A DNA stretch of 64,000 nucleotides, taken from assembly GCF_001593955.1 (NCBI RefSeq), contig NZ_LTAZ01000004.1, positions 124,001-188,000 on the forward strand, read 5' to 3'. Source of the DNA: Halalkalicoccus paucihalophilus. Lineage in GTDB: Archaea > Halobacteriota > Halobacteria > Halobacteriales > Halalkalicoccaceae. Shown here piece by piece: positions 8,814-17,448 of this stretch. Position 1 is the first letter of the stretch. The number at the start of each line of letters is the position of its first letter. The translations under genes were made by a program, and so were the position numbers. A model generated the notes under the pieces. It made no database searches and was not told the origin of the DNA. It was given only the letters and a program-made list of their open reading frames with translations.

Positions 8814-8948
8814 ATGGCCCGCTACGACCTCTACGAGGAGGACGGTTCGGTAGAGCGCGAGCAGTGTCCCCGGTGTGGCGACGCGTATCTCGCGGACCAC
8901 GGCGACCGAATGCACTGCGGGCGCTGTAGCTACACCGAGTGGCAGTAG
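8814..8948 (+). CDS. rps27ae: Ribosomal protein S27ae (44 aa)
   Basis: A 44-residue zinc-ribbon protein of the small subunit: [11 protein letters not shown], then [23 protein letters not shown] with four zinc-ligand Cys. In eukaryotes it is made as a ubiquitin fusion; in archaea it stands alone, as here. It starts immediately after the rps24e stop and ends 23 nt before kae1-bud32, so the three are probably one transcript. Confidence 0.95.
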   Translation: MARYDLYEEDGSVEREQCPRCGDAYLADHGDRMHCGRCSYTEWQ

Positions 8949-8971
8949 TGGCGTTGCGGAGTCAGTGATAG

Positions 8972-10537
8972 ATGCGCGTTCTCGGGATTGAGGGGACGGC
9001 GTGGGCCGCGAGCGCCGCCTACTTCGATACGGAGACCGGTGACGTCTTCATCGACTCGGATCCCTACCAGCCCGAAAGCGGCGGCATTCACCCGCGTGAG
9101 GCCGCAGAACACATGGCCGGGGCGCTCCCAACGGTGATCGAGCGGGCGCTCTCGGAAGCCGACAGCGTAGACGCGGTCGCGTTCTCACGGGGCCCGGGGC
9201 TGGGTCCCTGTCTGCGAATCGTCGCCAGTGCTGCCCGCGCGCTCGCCCAATCCCTCGACGTGCCGCTGGTGGGCGCCAATCACATGGTCGCTCACCTCGA
9301 GATCGGCCGGCACCGCTCTGGTTTCTCCAATCCGGTCTGTCTCAACGCGAGCGGCGCGAACGCCCACGTGCTGGGCTATCACAACGGCCGGTATCAGGTG
9401 CTCGGCGAGACGATGGACACCGGGGTCGGGAACGCACTCGATAAGTTCGCGCGCCACCTCGAGTGGAGCCATCCGGGCGGGCCGAAGATCGAGGAGAGAG
9501 CGAGAGGAGGCGAGTATATCGACCTGCCGTACGTCGTCAAGGGGATGGACTTCTCGTTTTCGGGGATCATGAGCGCGGCGAAGGACGCCGTCGATTCCAG
9601 CGAGCGCATCGAGGACGTCTGTTTCTCACTGCAGGAGACCGTCTTCGCGATGCTCGCCGAGGTCAGCGAACGCGCCCTCTCGCTCACCGGAAGCGACGAA
9701 CTCGTTTTGGGGGGTGGGGTCGGACAGAACGCTCGACTCAGAGAGATGCTCGCGGAGATGTGTGAGGCTCGCGGCGCGTCGTTTTACGCCCCCGAACCCC
9801 GATTCCTCCGGGACAACGCGGGAATGATCGCGGTGTTGGGTGCGACGATGGCCGACGCGGGCGACATCCTCGAGATCGACGAGTCGAGAGTCGATTCGAA
9901 CTTCCGTCCCGATCAGGTCGACGTGACGTGGCGCGGCGCGGAGTCCGTCTCGCGACCGATGAACGAAGAACACGAGGTGATCGGCGCGGAAGCGGTCGTA
10001 GAACTCGACGAGGACGTACGGAAGCGCCGCCGCCCGAAGACCTACCGCCATCCGGCCCTCGATGCCCGGCTTCGACGCGAGCGCACCGCGAGCGAAGCCC
10101 GACTGACGAGCCTCGCACGGCGCGCTGGTGTTCCGACGCCCGCGATTCGGGACATCGACCTCCGGGAGGGAACGCTCGTCTTCGAGCACGTTGGCGAGGC
10201 CGATCTGAGCGCCGACCTCACGCCCGAACGCGTCCGCGAACTGGGGCGTCATCTGGCGACGCTCCACGACGCGGGGGTCGTCCACGGCGACCCGACACCC
10301 AGAAACGCGAGGGTCTCGGACCGACGGCTCTACTGCATCGACTTCGGGTTGGGCTATCACACCGACGAGATCGAGGACTACGCGATGGACCTCCACGTCT
10401 TCGAGCGCTCGCTCGCGGGCACGGCCGCCGATTTCGAGGCCTGTGTGGGGGCGTTCGAGGCGGGCTATTGCGAGGTCGGCGACCGTGCCGTGATCGACCA
10501 GCTCAGAGCGATCGAGGGCCGGGGGCGCTATCGGTAG
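8972..10537 (+). CDS. kae1-bud32: Kae1-Bud32 fusion, KEOPS complex (tRNA t6A synthesis)
   Basis: A 521-residue natural fusion of the two KEOPS subunits that make threonylcarbamoyl-adenosine-37 in ANN-decoding tRNAs. Residues ~1-325 are Kae1 (TsaD/ASKHA fold): phosphate loop GIEGTAWAASA, metal-binding His in NHMVAHLE, substrate loop FSRGPGLGPCLR and ELVLGGGVGQNARL. Residues ~335-521 are the Bud32 kinase/ATPase: ancillary loop GAEAVVELDEDVRKRRRPKTY, catalytic HGDPTPRNA and metal-binding IDFGLGY. The fusion is known in many archaea and ensures 1:1 stoichiometry. It is downstream of rps24e-rps27ae in an apparent operon. Cgi121, Pcc1 and Sua5 are not in the window. Confidence 0.96.
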   Translation: MRVLGIEGTAWAASAAYFDTETGDVFIDSDPYQPESGGIHPREAAEHMAGALPTVIERALSEADSVDAVAFSRGPGLGPCLRIVASAARALAQSLDVPLVGANHMVAHLEIGRHRSGFSNPVCLNASGANAHVLGYHNGRYQVLGETMDTGVGNALDKFARHLEWSHPGGPKIEERARGGEYIDLPYVVKGMDFSFSGIMSAAKDAVDSSERIEDVCFSLQETVFAMLAEVSERALSLTGSDELVLGGGVGQNARLREMLAEMCEARGASFYAPEPRFLRDNAGMIAVLGATMADAGDILEIDESRVDSNFRPDQVDVTWRGAESVSRPMNEEHEVIGAEAVVELDEDVRKRRRPKTYRHPALDARLRRERTASEARLTSLARRAGVPTPAIRDIDLREGTLVFEHVGEADLSADLTPERVRELGRHLATLHDAGVVHGDPTPRNARVSDRRLYCIDFGLGYHTDEIEDYAMDLHVFERSLAGTAADFEACVGAFEAGYCEVGDRAVIDQLRAIEGRGRYR

Positions 10538-10577
10538 TCCCTGAGGCTTTATAATGCGGGCGAACGTTGGTCGGGGT

Positions 10578-10853
10578 ATGGCTGAGAAACCAGATTCGGG
10601 GACGCTGTTCGGACTGCCGTACAACTTCGAGCGACCGAGCGTCGGCCGACTGCTGTCGGCGTACTGGCAGCCGGGCAAGGGAATGCTCGTCGAGAAACCG
10701 TTCGGCGTCGGCTACACGCTGAACCTCGCGAGCTGGCGCTCGTGGGTCGTCCTCCTCGTGGCCGCGGGCCTGCTCTACAACGAGCGAAGCGCCTCGGCCG
10801 AGCCCGAAGAGGCCGACGAGGAGGAACCCGTCGAAGTCGTCGTCGACGACTGA
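10578..10853 (+). CDS. Small conserved haloarchaeal protein (DUF5808-like)
   Basis: A 91-residue protein of unknown function. The core GTLFGLPYNFERPSVGRLLS, then YWQPGKGMLVEKPFGVGY, is followed by one hydrophobic stretch (SWVVLLVAAGLLYN) and a very acidic tail. From memory it fits the haloarchaeal DUF5808 family. The ATG at 10578 (MAEKPD) is chosen; an in-frame ATG at 10554 lies in the likely promoter. It may be a single-pass or peripheral membrane protein. Confidence 0.7.
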   Translation: MAEKPDSGTLFGLPYNFERPSVGRLLSAYWQPGKGMLVEKPFGVGYTLNLASWRSWVVLLVAAGLLYNERSASAEPEEADEEEPVEVVVDD

Positions 10854-10890
10854 TCGACGCCGCTTTTTCGCTGCGCCCGAAGCTTCCGGT

Positions 10891-11421
10891 GTGCTCCGAT
10901 TCGTCACGAGTAACGCCGGCAAAGCCCGCGAAGCCCGCGAGTACCTCCCCGAAGAGGTCGAACGGGTCGATTACGACTACCCCGAGATCCAGTCCGATAG
11001 CTTGGAAGCGATCGCCGCCGCGGGCGCACGCGACGCCTACCGGGAGATCGGCGAGCCCGTCTTCGTCGACGATTCGGGGCTCTTTATCGACGCCTTCGAC
11101 GGCTTTCCGGGACCGTACTCCTCGTACGTCGAGGAGAAACTCGGGATCGAGCGCGTCCAACAACTCACCGAGCGCGAGTCGACCGACCGGGCACGCTTTC
11201 GGACGATCGTCGCCTACGCCGACGGCGAGGGTGTCGAGACGTTTGAGGGAGTCGTACGGGGCCGGATCGTCGCGCCGCGCGGCGACGGGGGCTTCGGCTA
11301 CGATCCCGTTTTCGAACACCGCGGAACGACGTTCGCGGAGATGGCAATAGAGGAGAAAAACGCCGTCTCCCACCGGGGGCGGGCGCTCGCGGCGTTCGGC
11401 GACTGGCTGGCCGAGCGCTGA
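10891..11421 (+). CDS. XTP/dITP pyrophosphatase (Ham1/RdgB family)
   Basis: A 176-residue house-cleaning nucleotidase that hydrolyses non-canonical purine NTPs such as dITP and XTP to monophosphates, keeping them out of DNA and RNA. The family landmarks are FVTSNAGKAREAREYL at the start, VFVDDSGLFIDAFDGFPGPYS in the middle, and GGFGYDPVFEHRGTTFAEM with KNAVSHRGRAL near the end. It starts with GTG at 10891. Length is typical of archaeal members (~180). It lies 37 nt downstream of the small DUF5808-like gene in the same direction. Confidence 0.93.
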   Translation: MLRFVTSNAGKAREAREYLPEEVERVDYDYPEIQSDSLEAIAAAGARDAYREIGEPVFVDDSGLFIDAFDGFPGPYSSYVEEKLGIERVQQLTERESTDRARFRTIVAYADGEGVETFEGVVRGRIVAPRGDGGFGYDPVFEHRGTTFAEMAIEEKNAVSHRGRALAAFGDWLAER

Positions 11422-11631
11422 TCACCCGAATCGATGGATCGCGACCGTCGAGATCAGGACGCCGACCGCAGCGATGGGTGGCCCGGCGTGAGAGACCGTC
11501 GTTTCGATTCCGGCGGCCGGTCCGACGAACCCGGCCAGACCGACCGCGATGAGGACGACCAACAGGCCACCCGCCGTCATACCGCCGAGGATCGGGAGCC
11601 GTCCCGTGTTTGGTACGGATTTAGTTCCCAT
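11422..11631 (-). CDS. Small two-pass membrane protein (69 aa)
   Basis: No family is recognised. MGTKSVPNTGRLPILGG leads into a hydrophobic segment (MTAGGLLVVLIAVGLAGFVG) and a second one (PPIAAVGVLISTVAIH). The ATG at 11631 is preferred to the longer start at 11667 because the upstream codons lie in an A+T-rich promoter-like stretch (11632-11662) and give an atypical N-terminus. It abuts the stop of the ITPase gene, converging with it. Confidence 0.6.
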   Translation of the reverse strand: MGTKSVPNTGRLPILGGMTAGGLLVVLIAVGLAGFVGPAAGIETTVSHAGPPIAAVGVLISTVAIHRFG

Positions 11632-11671
11632 ATAAAATAATATATTATAGTACTGGACTATAATCATTGTG

Positions 11672-12142
11672 CTACCCGGACGGGTCCCGGTCCGGGCCAG
11701 GGTACTCCCCGCCCACTACGACCGTGTAGAGCCGTTCGGGGTCGAAGACCGTCAGGAAGGCGTCGGGAGAGCGAATGCTCGTCGAGAGGCGGGGTTTGAG
11801 CGTCGCTCCCGTGTGAGCGCTCTGGAGGTCCTCGTCGAACGAGAGGATCTGGGCGGCGTCGCCGTGGTAGGCCGCCGCGAGCGCGGGATGGTCGCCGGTC
11901 GACTGCTCGACGATCCGTGCGAGTCCCTCGACGTTCACCCGCCAGGCGAGCGCGAGATCCTCCCCGCGCAGGTCGGCGATGATCGCCTCGGCGTCGTCGA
12001 GTAGCCGTTCGGTGACGACGAGCGTGAGCCACGAGTGGCTCCGGACGACGTCCAGGGCCTCGCGTGCGGTCTCGTCCCCGAGGAGGTCCGCGACGAGGAC
12101 GTCCGCGTCGGCGACCACACGGGAGGGGTCAGGCTCGTTCAT
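11672..12142 (-). CDS. PIN-like domain protein
   Basis: A 156-residue protein that looks like a PIN-fold nuclease. There is an acidic residue after the first strand (VVADADVLVADLLGD), an acidic pair in VTERLLDDAEAI, and the C-terminal PIN pattern HPALAAAYHGDAAQILSFDEDL, where an Asp follows a buried strand. These carboxylates would bind Mg2+. From memory it fits a haloarchaeal DUF (DUF7384-like). The small gene upstream overlaps its start by 14 nt, an arrangement like VapBC toxin-antitoxin pairs. Whether it is a toxin or an RNA-processing enzyme is not known. Confidence 0.65.
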   Translation of the reverse strand: MNEPDPSRVVADADVLVADLLGDETAREALDVVRSHSWLTLVVTERLLDDAEAIIADLRGEDLALAWRVNVEGLARIVEQSTGDHPALAAAYHGDAAQILSFDEDLQSAHTGATLKPRLSTSIRSPDAFLTVFDPERLYTVVVGGEYPGPDRDPSG

Positions 12143-12248
12143 CACGGAGGTGCTCGAGTCGCCGCCGGATTGCTCCGCGTTCGACCGGTGGACCGGCCCG
12201 TTCGAAGAGTTCCCGCCAGCTGATACGTGTCATGCGATCGTCTGACAT
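12129..12248 (-). CDS. Small partner of the PIN-like protein (39 aa)
   Basis: A 39-residue basic, helical protein: MSDDRMTRISWRELFERAGP, then VERGAIRRRLEHLRDERA. Its 3' end overlaps the PIN-like gene by 14 nt, which implies translational coupling. The start may instead be the second Met (12233), since a CTTAAAAG box lies just upstream of 12248. By position it could be an antitoxin or specificity partner; there is no recognisable DNA-binding fold. Confidence 0.5.
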   Translation of the reverse strand: MSDDRMTRISWRELFERAGPPVERGAIRRRLEHLRDERA

Positions 12249-12314
12249 ACTTTTAAGCCCGAATGGATCCACCCGGAGACAGGGCGCGGGATCACTCCCC
12301 ACATCACCCACACG

Positions 12315-12989
12315 TCACGCGCCCACCGGCTCCTCGGTTCCGAGGAGCGCCGCTCTGACCCCTTCGACGCTCTCCTGTTCGGCGATGACGGCGACGCGGT
12401 CACCCTCGTCGATCGTCGTTCGCGGGAGCGGGATCGTCATCGCCTCGTGGTTCGTCCCGTGTGCATAGATGCGGGCCCCTTCCGGGAGGTCGATCTCGCT
12501 GACGCGCTTTCCGATCGCCGGCGAGCCGTCGGGAACGGTGACGGTGATGAGCTGTAGTTTCTCCGTGAGATCTGCGACGAGGTTGAAATCGCCCCCGAGG
12601 AGGGCGGTCTTCGCCCCCGCCGCACCCAGCCGTTCGGGGTAGACGATCTCGTCAACGTCGTCGGCGTACTTATGATAGATCTCCTCGCGGTAGTCGTGAT
12701 CGATCCGCATGACCGTCCGGCAGCCGAAGTGTTTGCCGACCATACACGCCGCGAAGTTGGTGTTGAGGTCGCCGGTCAGCCCCGCCAGCGCGTCGGCACC
12801 CTCGACACCGGCCTCTTCGAGGATGCCCTCGTTCCCGCCGTCGCCCTCGACGACGTCGAACCCCGACTTCCGGGCGCGCTCCACTTTGTCGTGGTCGTTG
12901 TCGACGATCGAGACCTCGTGACCCTCCTCGTCGAGGATCCGTGCCGTGCGCATCCCGACGCGTCCGTACCCGACGATAACGAACTTCAT
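12315..12989 (-). CDS. trkA: TrkA-type RCK (KTN) regulatory protein
   Basis: A 224-residue cytosolic regulator of a K+ transporter or channel. Residues ~1-130 form a Rossmann NAD-binding RCK_N domain: IVGYGRVGMRTARIL, then VSIVDNDHDKVERAR and VVEGDGGNEGILEEAG, where the acidic residue after strand 2 favours NAD(H). Residues ~140-220 are the RCK_C/TrkA-C ligand domain (LQLITVTVPDGSPAIGKRV). The length matches single-copy haloarchaeal TrkA proteins. No TrkH-type pore subunit is adjacent. Haloarchaea carry several paralogues, so the specific partner is open. Confidence 0.88.
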   Translation of the reverse strand: MKFVIVGYGRVGMRTARILDEEGHEVSIVDNDHDKVERARKSGFDVVEGDGGNEGILEEAGVEGADALAGLTGDLNTNFAACMVGKHFGCRTVMRIDHDYREEIYHKYADDVDEIVYPERLGAAGAKTALLGGDFNLVADLTEKLQLITVTVPDGSPAIGKRVSEIDLPEGARIYAHGTNHEAMTIPLPRTTIDEGDRVAVIAEQESVEGVRAALLGTEEPVGA

Positions 12990-13065
12990 GGCCCTTCTAT
13001 GACGACCCGCTAGAAAAACGTTAGCCCCCGACTTCGACCGAACCCTCCCCGAACGCCGACAGTCC

Positions 13066-14106
13066 TCACCCGTCCGTTTCGCACTCGATGGGGTGGTGGA
13101 CCACCTCGTAACCCCGAGTAGCCTCTTCGACCCGCTCGACGGCGTAAAACCGGACGTTTCGCTCCTGTTTCGTCCGGACCGGGAACCCGTAGTGGACGGC
13201 GTCGTAGCCCAGTTCCCCCGGTCCGACCCGCTCGACGAACGCCTCGTGGGCCGCGAGGCGCTTTTCGATCACCTCCTGGGAGAACGACGGGAGCCCTGTG
13301 AGTCGCTCGTCGAACGCCTCGATCAGGTCGGGATCAAGTTCGTAGCCAACCGACTCGCGCCCAGCGACCATCGCCGCGAGCGTCGTCGTCCCGGTCCCCC
13401 AGAACGGGTCACAGACCGTATCGCCGTAGATAGAGAACATGTTGATCAGCCGGTAGGGGAGTTCGAACGGGAAGGCCCCCGAGCGCTCGCGGGCCTCGCC
13501 GTCGAGGCGCTGGTCGGTTCCTCGAATATCGCTCCAGAGGTCCGAAAACCAGCGGTTTCGCTCCTCCCAGAAGTACGCGCTCTCGTAGCGCGCCTCCGAG
13601 CGGGGCTCGAACCGGCGGGGGCCGCCCTTGCGAAAGACCAGCACGTGTTCGTGTTCGAGGGTCGGATACGCGTTCGTCGGGACCATCCCCGAGCCCATGA
13701 ACTTCGCGGCGCTGTTGGTGGGTTTGCGCCAGAGGATCCCGGGCAACGAGACGAACCCCCGCTCGCGGAACGCCTCGGTGACCCGAACGTGGTTCGGGTA
13801 GGTCTGGAAGGTGTCCTCGACCGTCCGGGTGGCATCCCCGACGTTGATGCAGGCGATTCCCCCCTCCCGGAGGACCCGGTCGAGTTCGTCCCAGACCGAG
13901 TCCAGCACTCTGTGCATCGCCTCGAACGCGCGGTCGCCATCGCCCGCTTCGAGCGCGTCGCCGACCGCGGGATCGAGGCCCGCGAACGCCTCGTCCCACA
14001 TCTCGATCATCGGGTACGGCGGCGAGGTGACGACGAGATCGACCGCGTCAGCCGGGAGCGCGAGGTCGCGTGCGTCACCGGCGTGGAGGGCGTGTTCGGT
14101 CCGCAT
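13066..14106 (-). CDS. zim: Beta-class DNA methyltransferase, probably the CTAG methylase Zim
   Basis: A 346-residue DNA methyltransferase. Motif IV VTSPPYPMIEMWDEAF comes first (residues ~30) and motif I VCDPFWGTGTTTLAAM later (residues ~220), the beta-class order. S-P-P-Y is typical of N4-cytosine methylases. There is no restriction endonuclease next to it, so it behaves as an orphan. Haloarchaea widely conserve an orphan methylase, Zim (HVO_0794 type), that modifies CTAG; this gene's size and layout agree, but the target assignment is inference. CTAG is visibly rare in this window, in keeping with it. A TATA-like box 28 nt upstream of the ATG implies a leaderless mRNA. Confidence 0.75.
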   Translation of the reverse strand: MRTEHALHAGDARDLALPADAVDLVVTSPPYPMIEMWDEAFAGLDPAVGDALEAGDGDRAFEAMHRVLDSVWDELDRVLREGGIACINVGDATRTVEDTFQTYPNHVRVTEAFRERGFVSLPGILWRKPTNSAAKFMGSGMVPTNAYPTLEHEHVLVFRKGGPRRFEPRSEARYESAYFWEERNRWFSDLWSDIRGTDQRLDGEARERSGAFPFELPYRLINMFSIYGDTVCDPFWGTGTTTLAAMVAGRESVGYELDPDLIEAFDERLTGLPSFSQEVIEKRLAAHEAFVERVGPGELGYDAVHYGFPVRTKQERNVRFYAVERVEEATRGYEVVHHPIECETDG

Positions 14107-14130
14107 ACCGCCCGATGTGCCCGCCAGTGG

Positions 14131-14138
14131 GTTATATG
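14131..14138 (-). promoter_or_regulatory. TATA-like box of the methylase gene
   Basis: On the minus strand CATATAAC is centred 28 nt before the ATG at 14106, the distance expected for a leaderless transcript starting at or next to the start codon. Confidence 0.5.
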
Positions 14139-14288
14139 CTCCTATCGAGGCGAGGATTCAACGCCGGAACGACCGGTGGCCCCGTCGCTCCGTGGGCGAC
14201 GAGCGTCCCCTCGATCCGCGGGTCGTTTCGAGGCGGGTTTCGCACGAATGGACAATAGCTAAGGAGCCTCCGTAGCCAGAGTAGGTGT

Positions 14289-16643
14289 ATGGTTTTCTCC
14301 CTAGGGACGGAGGTCGTGTTTCTCGTCGTCTGCCTGCCCTTTCTCGCTGCGGCGCTCGTTCGACCCGTCTACGGGGTGCTCGGCGAGCGAACCGGCTACG
14401 CCGGGGCGGCCGTTGCGCTCGTCTGTTTCGGGTTGCTTCTTACCCAACTCGGGACCGAGGCGGCCGTCTCGATCCCGTGGATCCCCGCACTCGACGTCTC
14501 GCTGCGGTTGTACGTCGACGGCTGGGCGCTGTTGTTTGCCCTGCTCGCGAGCGGGATCGGCGCGCTCGTCTTCACCTACTCCGTGGGATACATGCACGGC
14601 GAGAGCGGGCTGGTGGGGTACTACGGCGCGTTGCTCGCCTTCATGGGATCGATCCTCGGGGTGGCGCTGTCGGCGGACCTGATCGCGCTCTTCCTGTTCT
14701 GGGAGCTCACGAGCGTCTGTTCGTTCCTGTTGATCGGCCACCACACCGAGGAGGCCTCCTCGCGGTACGCCGCCCGGATGGCGATGGTCGTCACGGTCGG
14801 AGGCGGGCTGTTCGTCCTCGTGGGATTTCTCGCCCTGTTCGTCGTCTCCGGTAGCGCGCTTGGAACCGAGACGTTCTCGCTCGTGGCGATGCTCGAAGAG
14901 CCCGAAGCGATGCGGGCAGCGCTCCGCGAGGCGGGCCTGTTCGTCCCCGCGCTGTTTCTGGTCGCGGTCGGGGCGGCCTCGAAATCCGCACAGGTCCCGC
15001 TTCATTTCTGGCTCCCCAACGCGATGGAGGCGCCCACGCCCGTCTCGGCCTTTCTCCACTCGGCGACGATGGTGAAGGTCGGCGTCTACCTCGTCGGGCG
15101 GCTCAGACCGCTTTTGGAGAGTTCCGAGTGGATGCTGTTGTTCGCGACCCTCGGACTGGCGACGATGACGATCACCGCCATGCTGGCGGTCGCCGCCACG
15201 GACATCAAGGAACTGCTCGCCTACTCGACGGCGAGCCACCTCGGGCTGATGATCGCGGGTTTCGGTTTCACAGTGCCCTACGGTGCGGAAGCGGGCGTCT
15301 TTCACCTGCTGAACCACGCCCTGTTCAAGGCCCCGCTGTTCCTCGTCGCCGGGATCGTCTCCCACGAGGTCGGCACCCGCCGGATCGACGAATTGGGCGG
15401 GCTCCGCCACGACCTTCCCGTGACTGCGCTCATTACCGCCGTCGCGGCCCTCGGCATGGCCGGCTTCCCGCCCTTTAACGGGTTTTACTCGAAGGAACTG
15501 CTGTTCGAGGCGGCCTACGAGGTCGCCCACGCCGCGGGCGGGTTGGCGTGGCTCTATCCCGTCGTCGCGGTGTTCGCGAGCGTCTTTACCGTGTTGTACT
15601 CGCTGCGATTCCTCGCGCTCTTTTTCGGGGCACGTCCCGACGGGCTGGGTACCGTCCATCGACCGCCGCTGACCCTGTTGGTCCCGCCGGCCGTCCTCGC
15701 GGCCGTCGCGGCCCTCGTCGGGATTGACCCCCAGTTCGCCGTCGATAGCTTCGTCGGGTGGGCCGTCGAACCGACCGCGCTGGAGGCCCACGAGATGCAC
15801 GCCGGCCTGCCCACGTCGCTCTCCCCGCCGGTGGCGATGTCCGTCGCGGCGATCGGCCTCGGGGCGGTCGCCTACCCGTTTTACGCCGGCGTTCGGGACG
15901 CCGTCCGGACGCTCGCCTCGGTCCGGGTACTGCGCCCGAACTGGTGGTACGACGCCGCGCTGGCCGGCCTCGATTCGGGGAGCGCGCGGCTGATCCCGAC
16001 GATCCAGAACGGGCTGTTGCGCACCTCCGTGACGTGGATGCTCGCTGCGACCAGCGCGCTCGCGCTCGCGGGCTACGCCGTAGCGGGCGTCTCGATACCG
16101 GCCTACGACGGGGTCGGCGTCTCGCTCCCGATCGTCCTGGTGCTGGTCGTCGCAGTCGCCGTGACTATCGCGGTCGCGGTCGCACCCTCGCACATCGCGG
16201 GCGTGCTCACGGTCTCGATCCTCGGGGTCATGATCGCGGTCTTCTACGTCCTGGCCAGTGCACCGGATCTCGCGTTGACACAGCTCGTCGTCGAGACGCT
16301 CGCACTGCTGGTCTTTTTGCTCGTCCTCGAGGAGGTCCCCGAGTTCTACGGCAATATCGACCGCCGGGTCGCGTTTCGGGACGTGGGCCTCTCGGTCGTC
16401 GTCGGCGCGACGGTCTTTCTCACGGTCCTGTTGACGACGCGCACGCCGCCGGGTGGGGGCGAGTCGATCGCCCGGTACTTCACCGAGCAGGCGGTCCCCG
16501 GTGGGGGCGGCACCAACGTCGTCAACGTGATCCTCGTCGACTTCCGCGGCTTCGACACGCTCGGGGAGATCACGGTGATCGCGATCGCCGCGGTCGCCGT
16601 GCTCGTGCTTATGACCGTGCGCGACGGAGGTGACGCCACGTGA
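14289..16643 (+). CDS. mnhA: Mrp Na+/H+ antiporter subunit A
   Basis: A 784-residue polytopic membrane protein, the large subunit of the Mrp/Mnh antiporter, which swaps cytoplasmic Na+ for external H+. Residues ~1-500 resemble the complex I NuoL fold: TM-helix Glu in FFWELTSVCSFLLIG, Lys in SKSAQVPLHFWLPNAMEAPT, and NHALFKAPLFLVAG. Residues ~570-780 hold the C-terminal DUF4040/MbhE-like region found in MrpA but not NuoL (LVVETLALLVFLLVLEEVP). It begins a seven-gene operon in which each stop overlaps or touches the next start (the first by 4 nt). For a haloarchaeon this system serves Na+ efflux and pH balance. Confidence 0.95.
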   Translation: MVFSLGTEVVFLVVCLPFLAAALVRPVYGVLGERTGYAGAAVALVCFGLLLTQLGTEAAVSIPWIPALDVSLRLYVDGWALLFALLASGIGALVFTYSVGYMHGESGLVGYYGALLAFMGSILGVALSADLIALFLFWELTSVCSFLLIGHHTEEASSRYAARMAMVVTVGGGLFVLVGFLALFVVSGSALGTETFSLVAMLEEPEAMRAALREAGLFVPALFLVAVGAASKSAQVPLHFWLPNAMEAPTPVSAFLHSATMVKVGVYLVGRLRPLLESSEWMLLFATLGLATMTITAMLAVAATDIKELLAYSTASHLGLMIAGFGFTVPYGAEAGVFHLLNHALFKAPLFLVAGIVSHEVGTRRIDELGGLRHDLPVTALITAVAALGMAGFPPFNGFYSKELLFEAAYEVAHAAGGLAWLYPVVAVFASVFTVLYSLRFLALFFGARPDGLGTVHRPPLTLLVPPAVLAAVAALVGIDPQFAVDSFVGWAVEPTALEAHEMHAGLPTSLSPPVAMSVAAIGLGAVAYPFYAGVRDAVRTLASVRVLRPNWWYDAALAGLDSGSARLIPTIQNGLLRTSVTWMLAATSALALAGYAVAGVSIPAYDGVGVSLPIVLVLVVAVAVTIAVAVAPSHIAGVLTVSILGVMIAVFYVLASAPDLALTQLVVETLALLVFLLVLEEVPEFYGNIDRRVAFRDVGLSVVVGATVFLTVLLTTRTPPGGGESIARYFTEQAVPGGGGTNVVNVILVDFRGFDTLGEITVIAIAAVAVLVLMTVRDGGDAT

Positions 16644-17098
16644 CGACGGTCATCATGCGAACGACCGCGCGAGTCGTCGTTCCGATCATCCTGATCGTCT
16701 CGATCTCGTTGTTCCTCCAGGGTCACAACCTGCCCGGCGGCGGGTTCATCGGCGGCGTGCTCACCACGACGGCGTTCGCGCTCGTCTACATCGCCTACGG
16801 CCTCGATTTCCCACGGGTGCTCGGCCACGAGATGGAACCCGCAGAAAGCGTCTTCGAGGACCCCGTCGTCGTCGCCTATCGCCGGACGTTCCTGTCGGGA
16901 CTGGCCATCGCGGTCGGCGGCGGGCTCGTCCCCCTGCTGTTCGATCTGCCCTTCCTCTCCCAGACCTACGTGATCCTCCACGATATCCCCATCTACCACG
17001 AGATCGAACTCGCGAGCGCGCTCGTGTTCGATCTGGGCGTGTTCCTCGTGGTCGTCGGGGGCCTTCTCACCGTGTTGTCGGTGGTGGGAGCCGAATGA
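16640..17098 (+). CDS. mnhB: Mrp Na+/H+ antiporter subunit B
   Basis: A 152-residue MnhB/MrpB-family membrane protein with about four TM helices. The diagnostic segment is SLFLQGHNLPGGGFIGGVLT near the N-terminus. It starts with GTG at 16640, inside the 4-nt GTGA overlap with mnhA. The 4-nt overlaps at both ends imply coupled translation within the operon. Confidence 0.95.
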   Translation: MTTVIMRTTARVVVPIILIVSISLFLQGHNLPGGGFIGGVLTTTAFALVYIAYGLDFPRVLGHEMEPAESVFEDPVVVAYRRTFLSGLAIAVGGGLVPLLFDLPFLSQTYVILHDIPIYHEIELASALVFDLGVFLVVVGGLLTVLSVVGAE

Positions 17099-17448
17099 CC
17101 GCGTTCGTCCTCGCGACCGTTCTCGGGATCCTCTTTGCCGCCGGGACCTTCCTGTTGCTCCGCCGTGACGTCCTTCGGATCGTCTGGGGCGTAACGGTCC
17201 TCAGTCAGGCCGCGAACGTCTATCTCATGACCATGGGCGGCATCGTCGAGCCTTCGGCCGACGGCGTCCCCGTTCTCGCGGGTCACGGCGAACACGTCCC
17301 CCAGACGACCGACCCGCTCGTTCAGGCGCTCGTCCTGACCGCCATCGTCATCAGTTTCGCCATGACCGCCTTCGCACTCGTATTGACCTACCGCGTCTAT
17401 CAGGAGCACAGCACGCTCGACACCACGACCCTCGAGGGGGAGCCGTGA
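17095..17448 (+). CDS. mnhC: Mrp Na+/H+ antiporter subunit C
   Basis: A 117-residue NuoK-like subunit with three TM helices. GTFLLLRRDVLRIVWGVTVL and SQAANVYLMTMGG match MrpC, and DPLVQALVLTAIVISFAMTA is the classic last helix pair shared with NuoK. It starts at ATG 17095 in the ATGA overlap with mnhB and ends in a GTGA overlap with mnhD. Confidence 0.95.
   Translation: MTAFVLATVLGILFAAGTFLLLRRDVLRIVWGVTVLSQAANVYLMTMGGIVEPSADGVPVLAGHGEHVPQTTDPLVQALVLTAIVISFAMTAFALVLTYRVYQEHSTLDTTTLEGEP

Noticed and set aside
14301..16193. A 630-codon minus-strand frame opposite mnhA
   Set aside because: It reads as an extremely charged low-complexity sequence, the mirror of a hydrophobic membrane protein.
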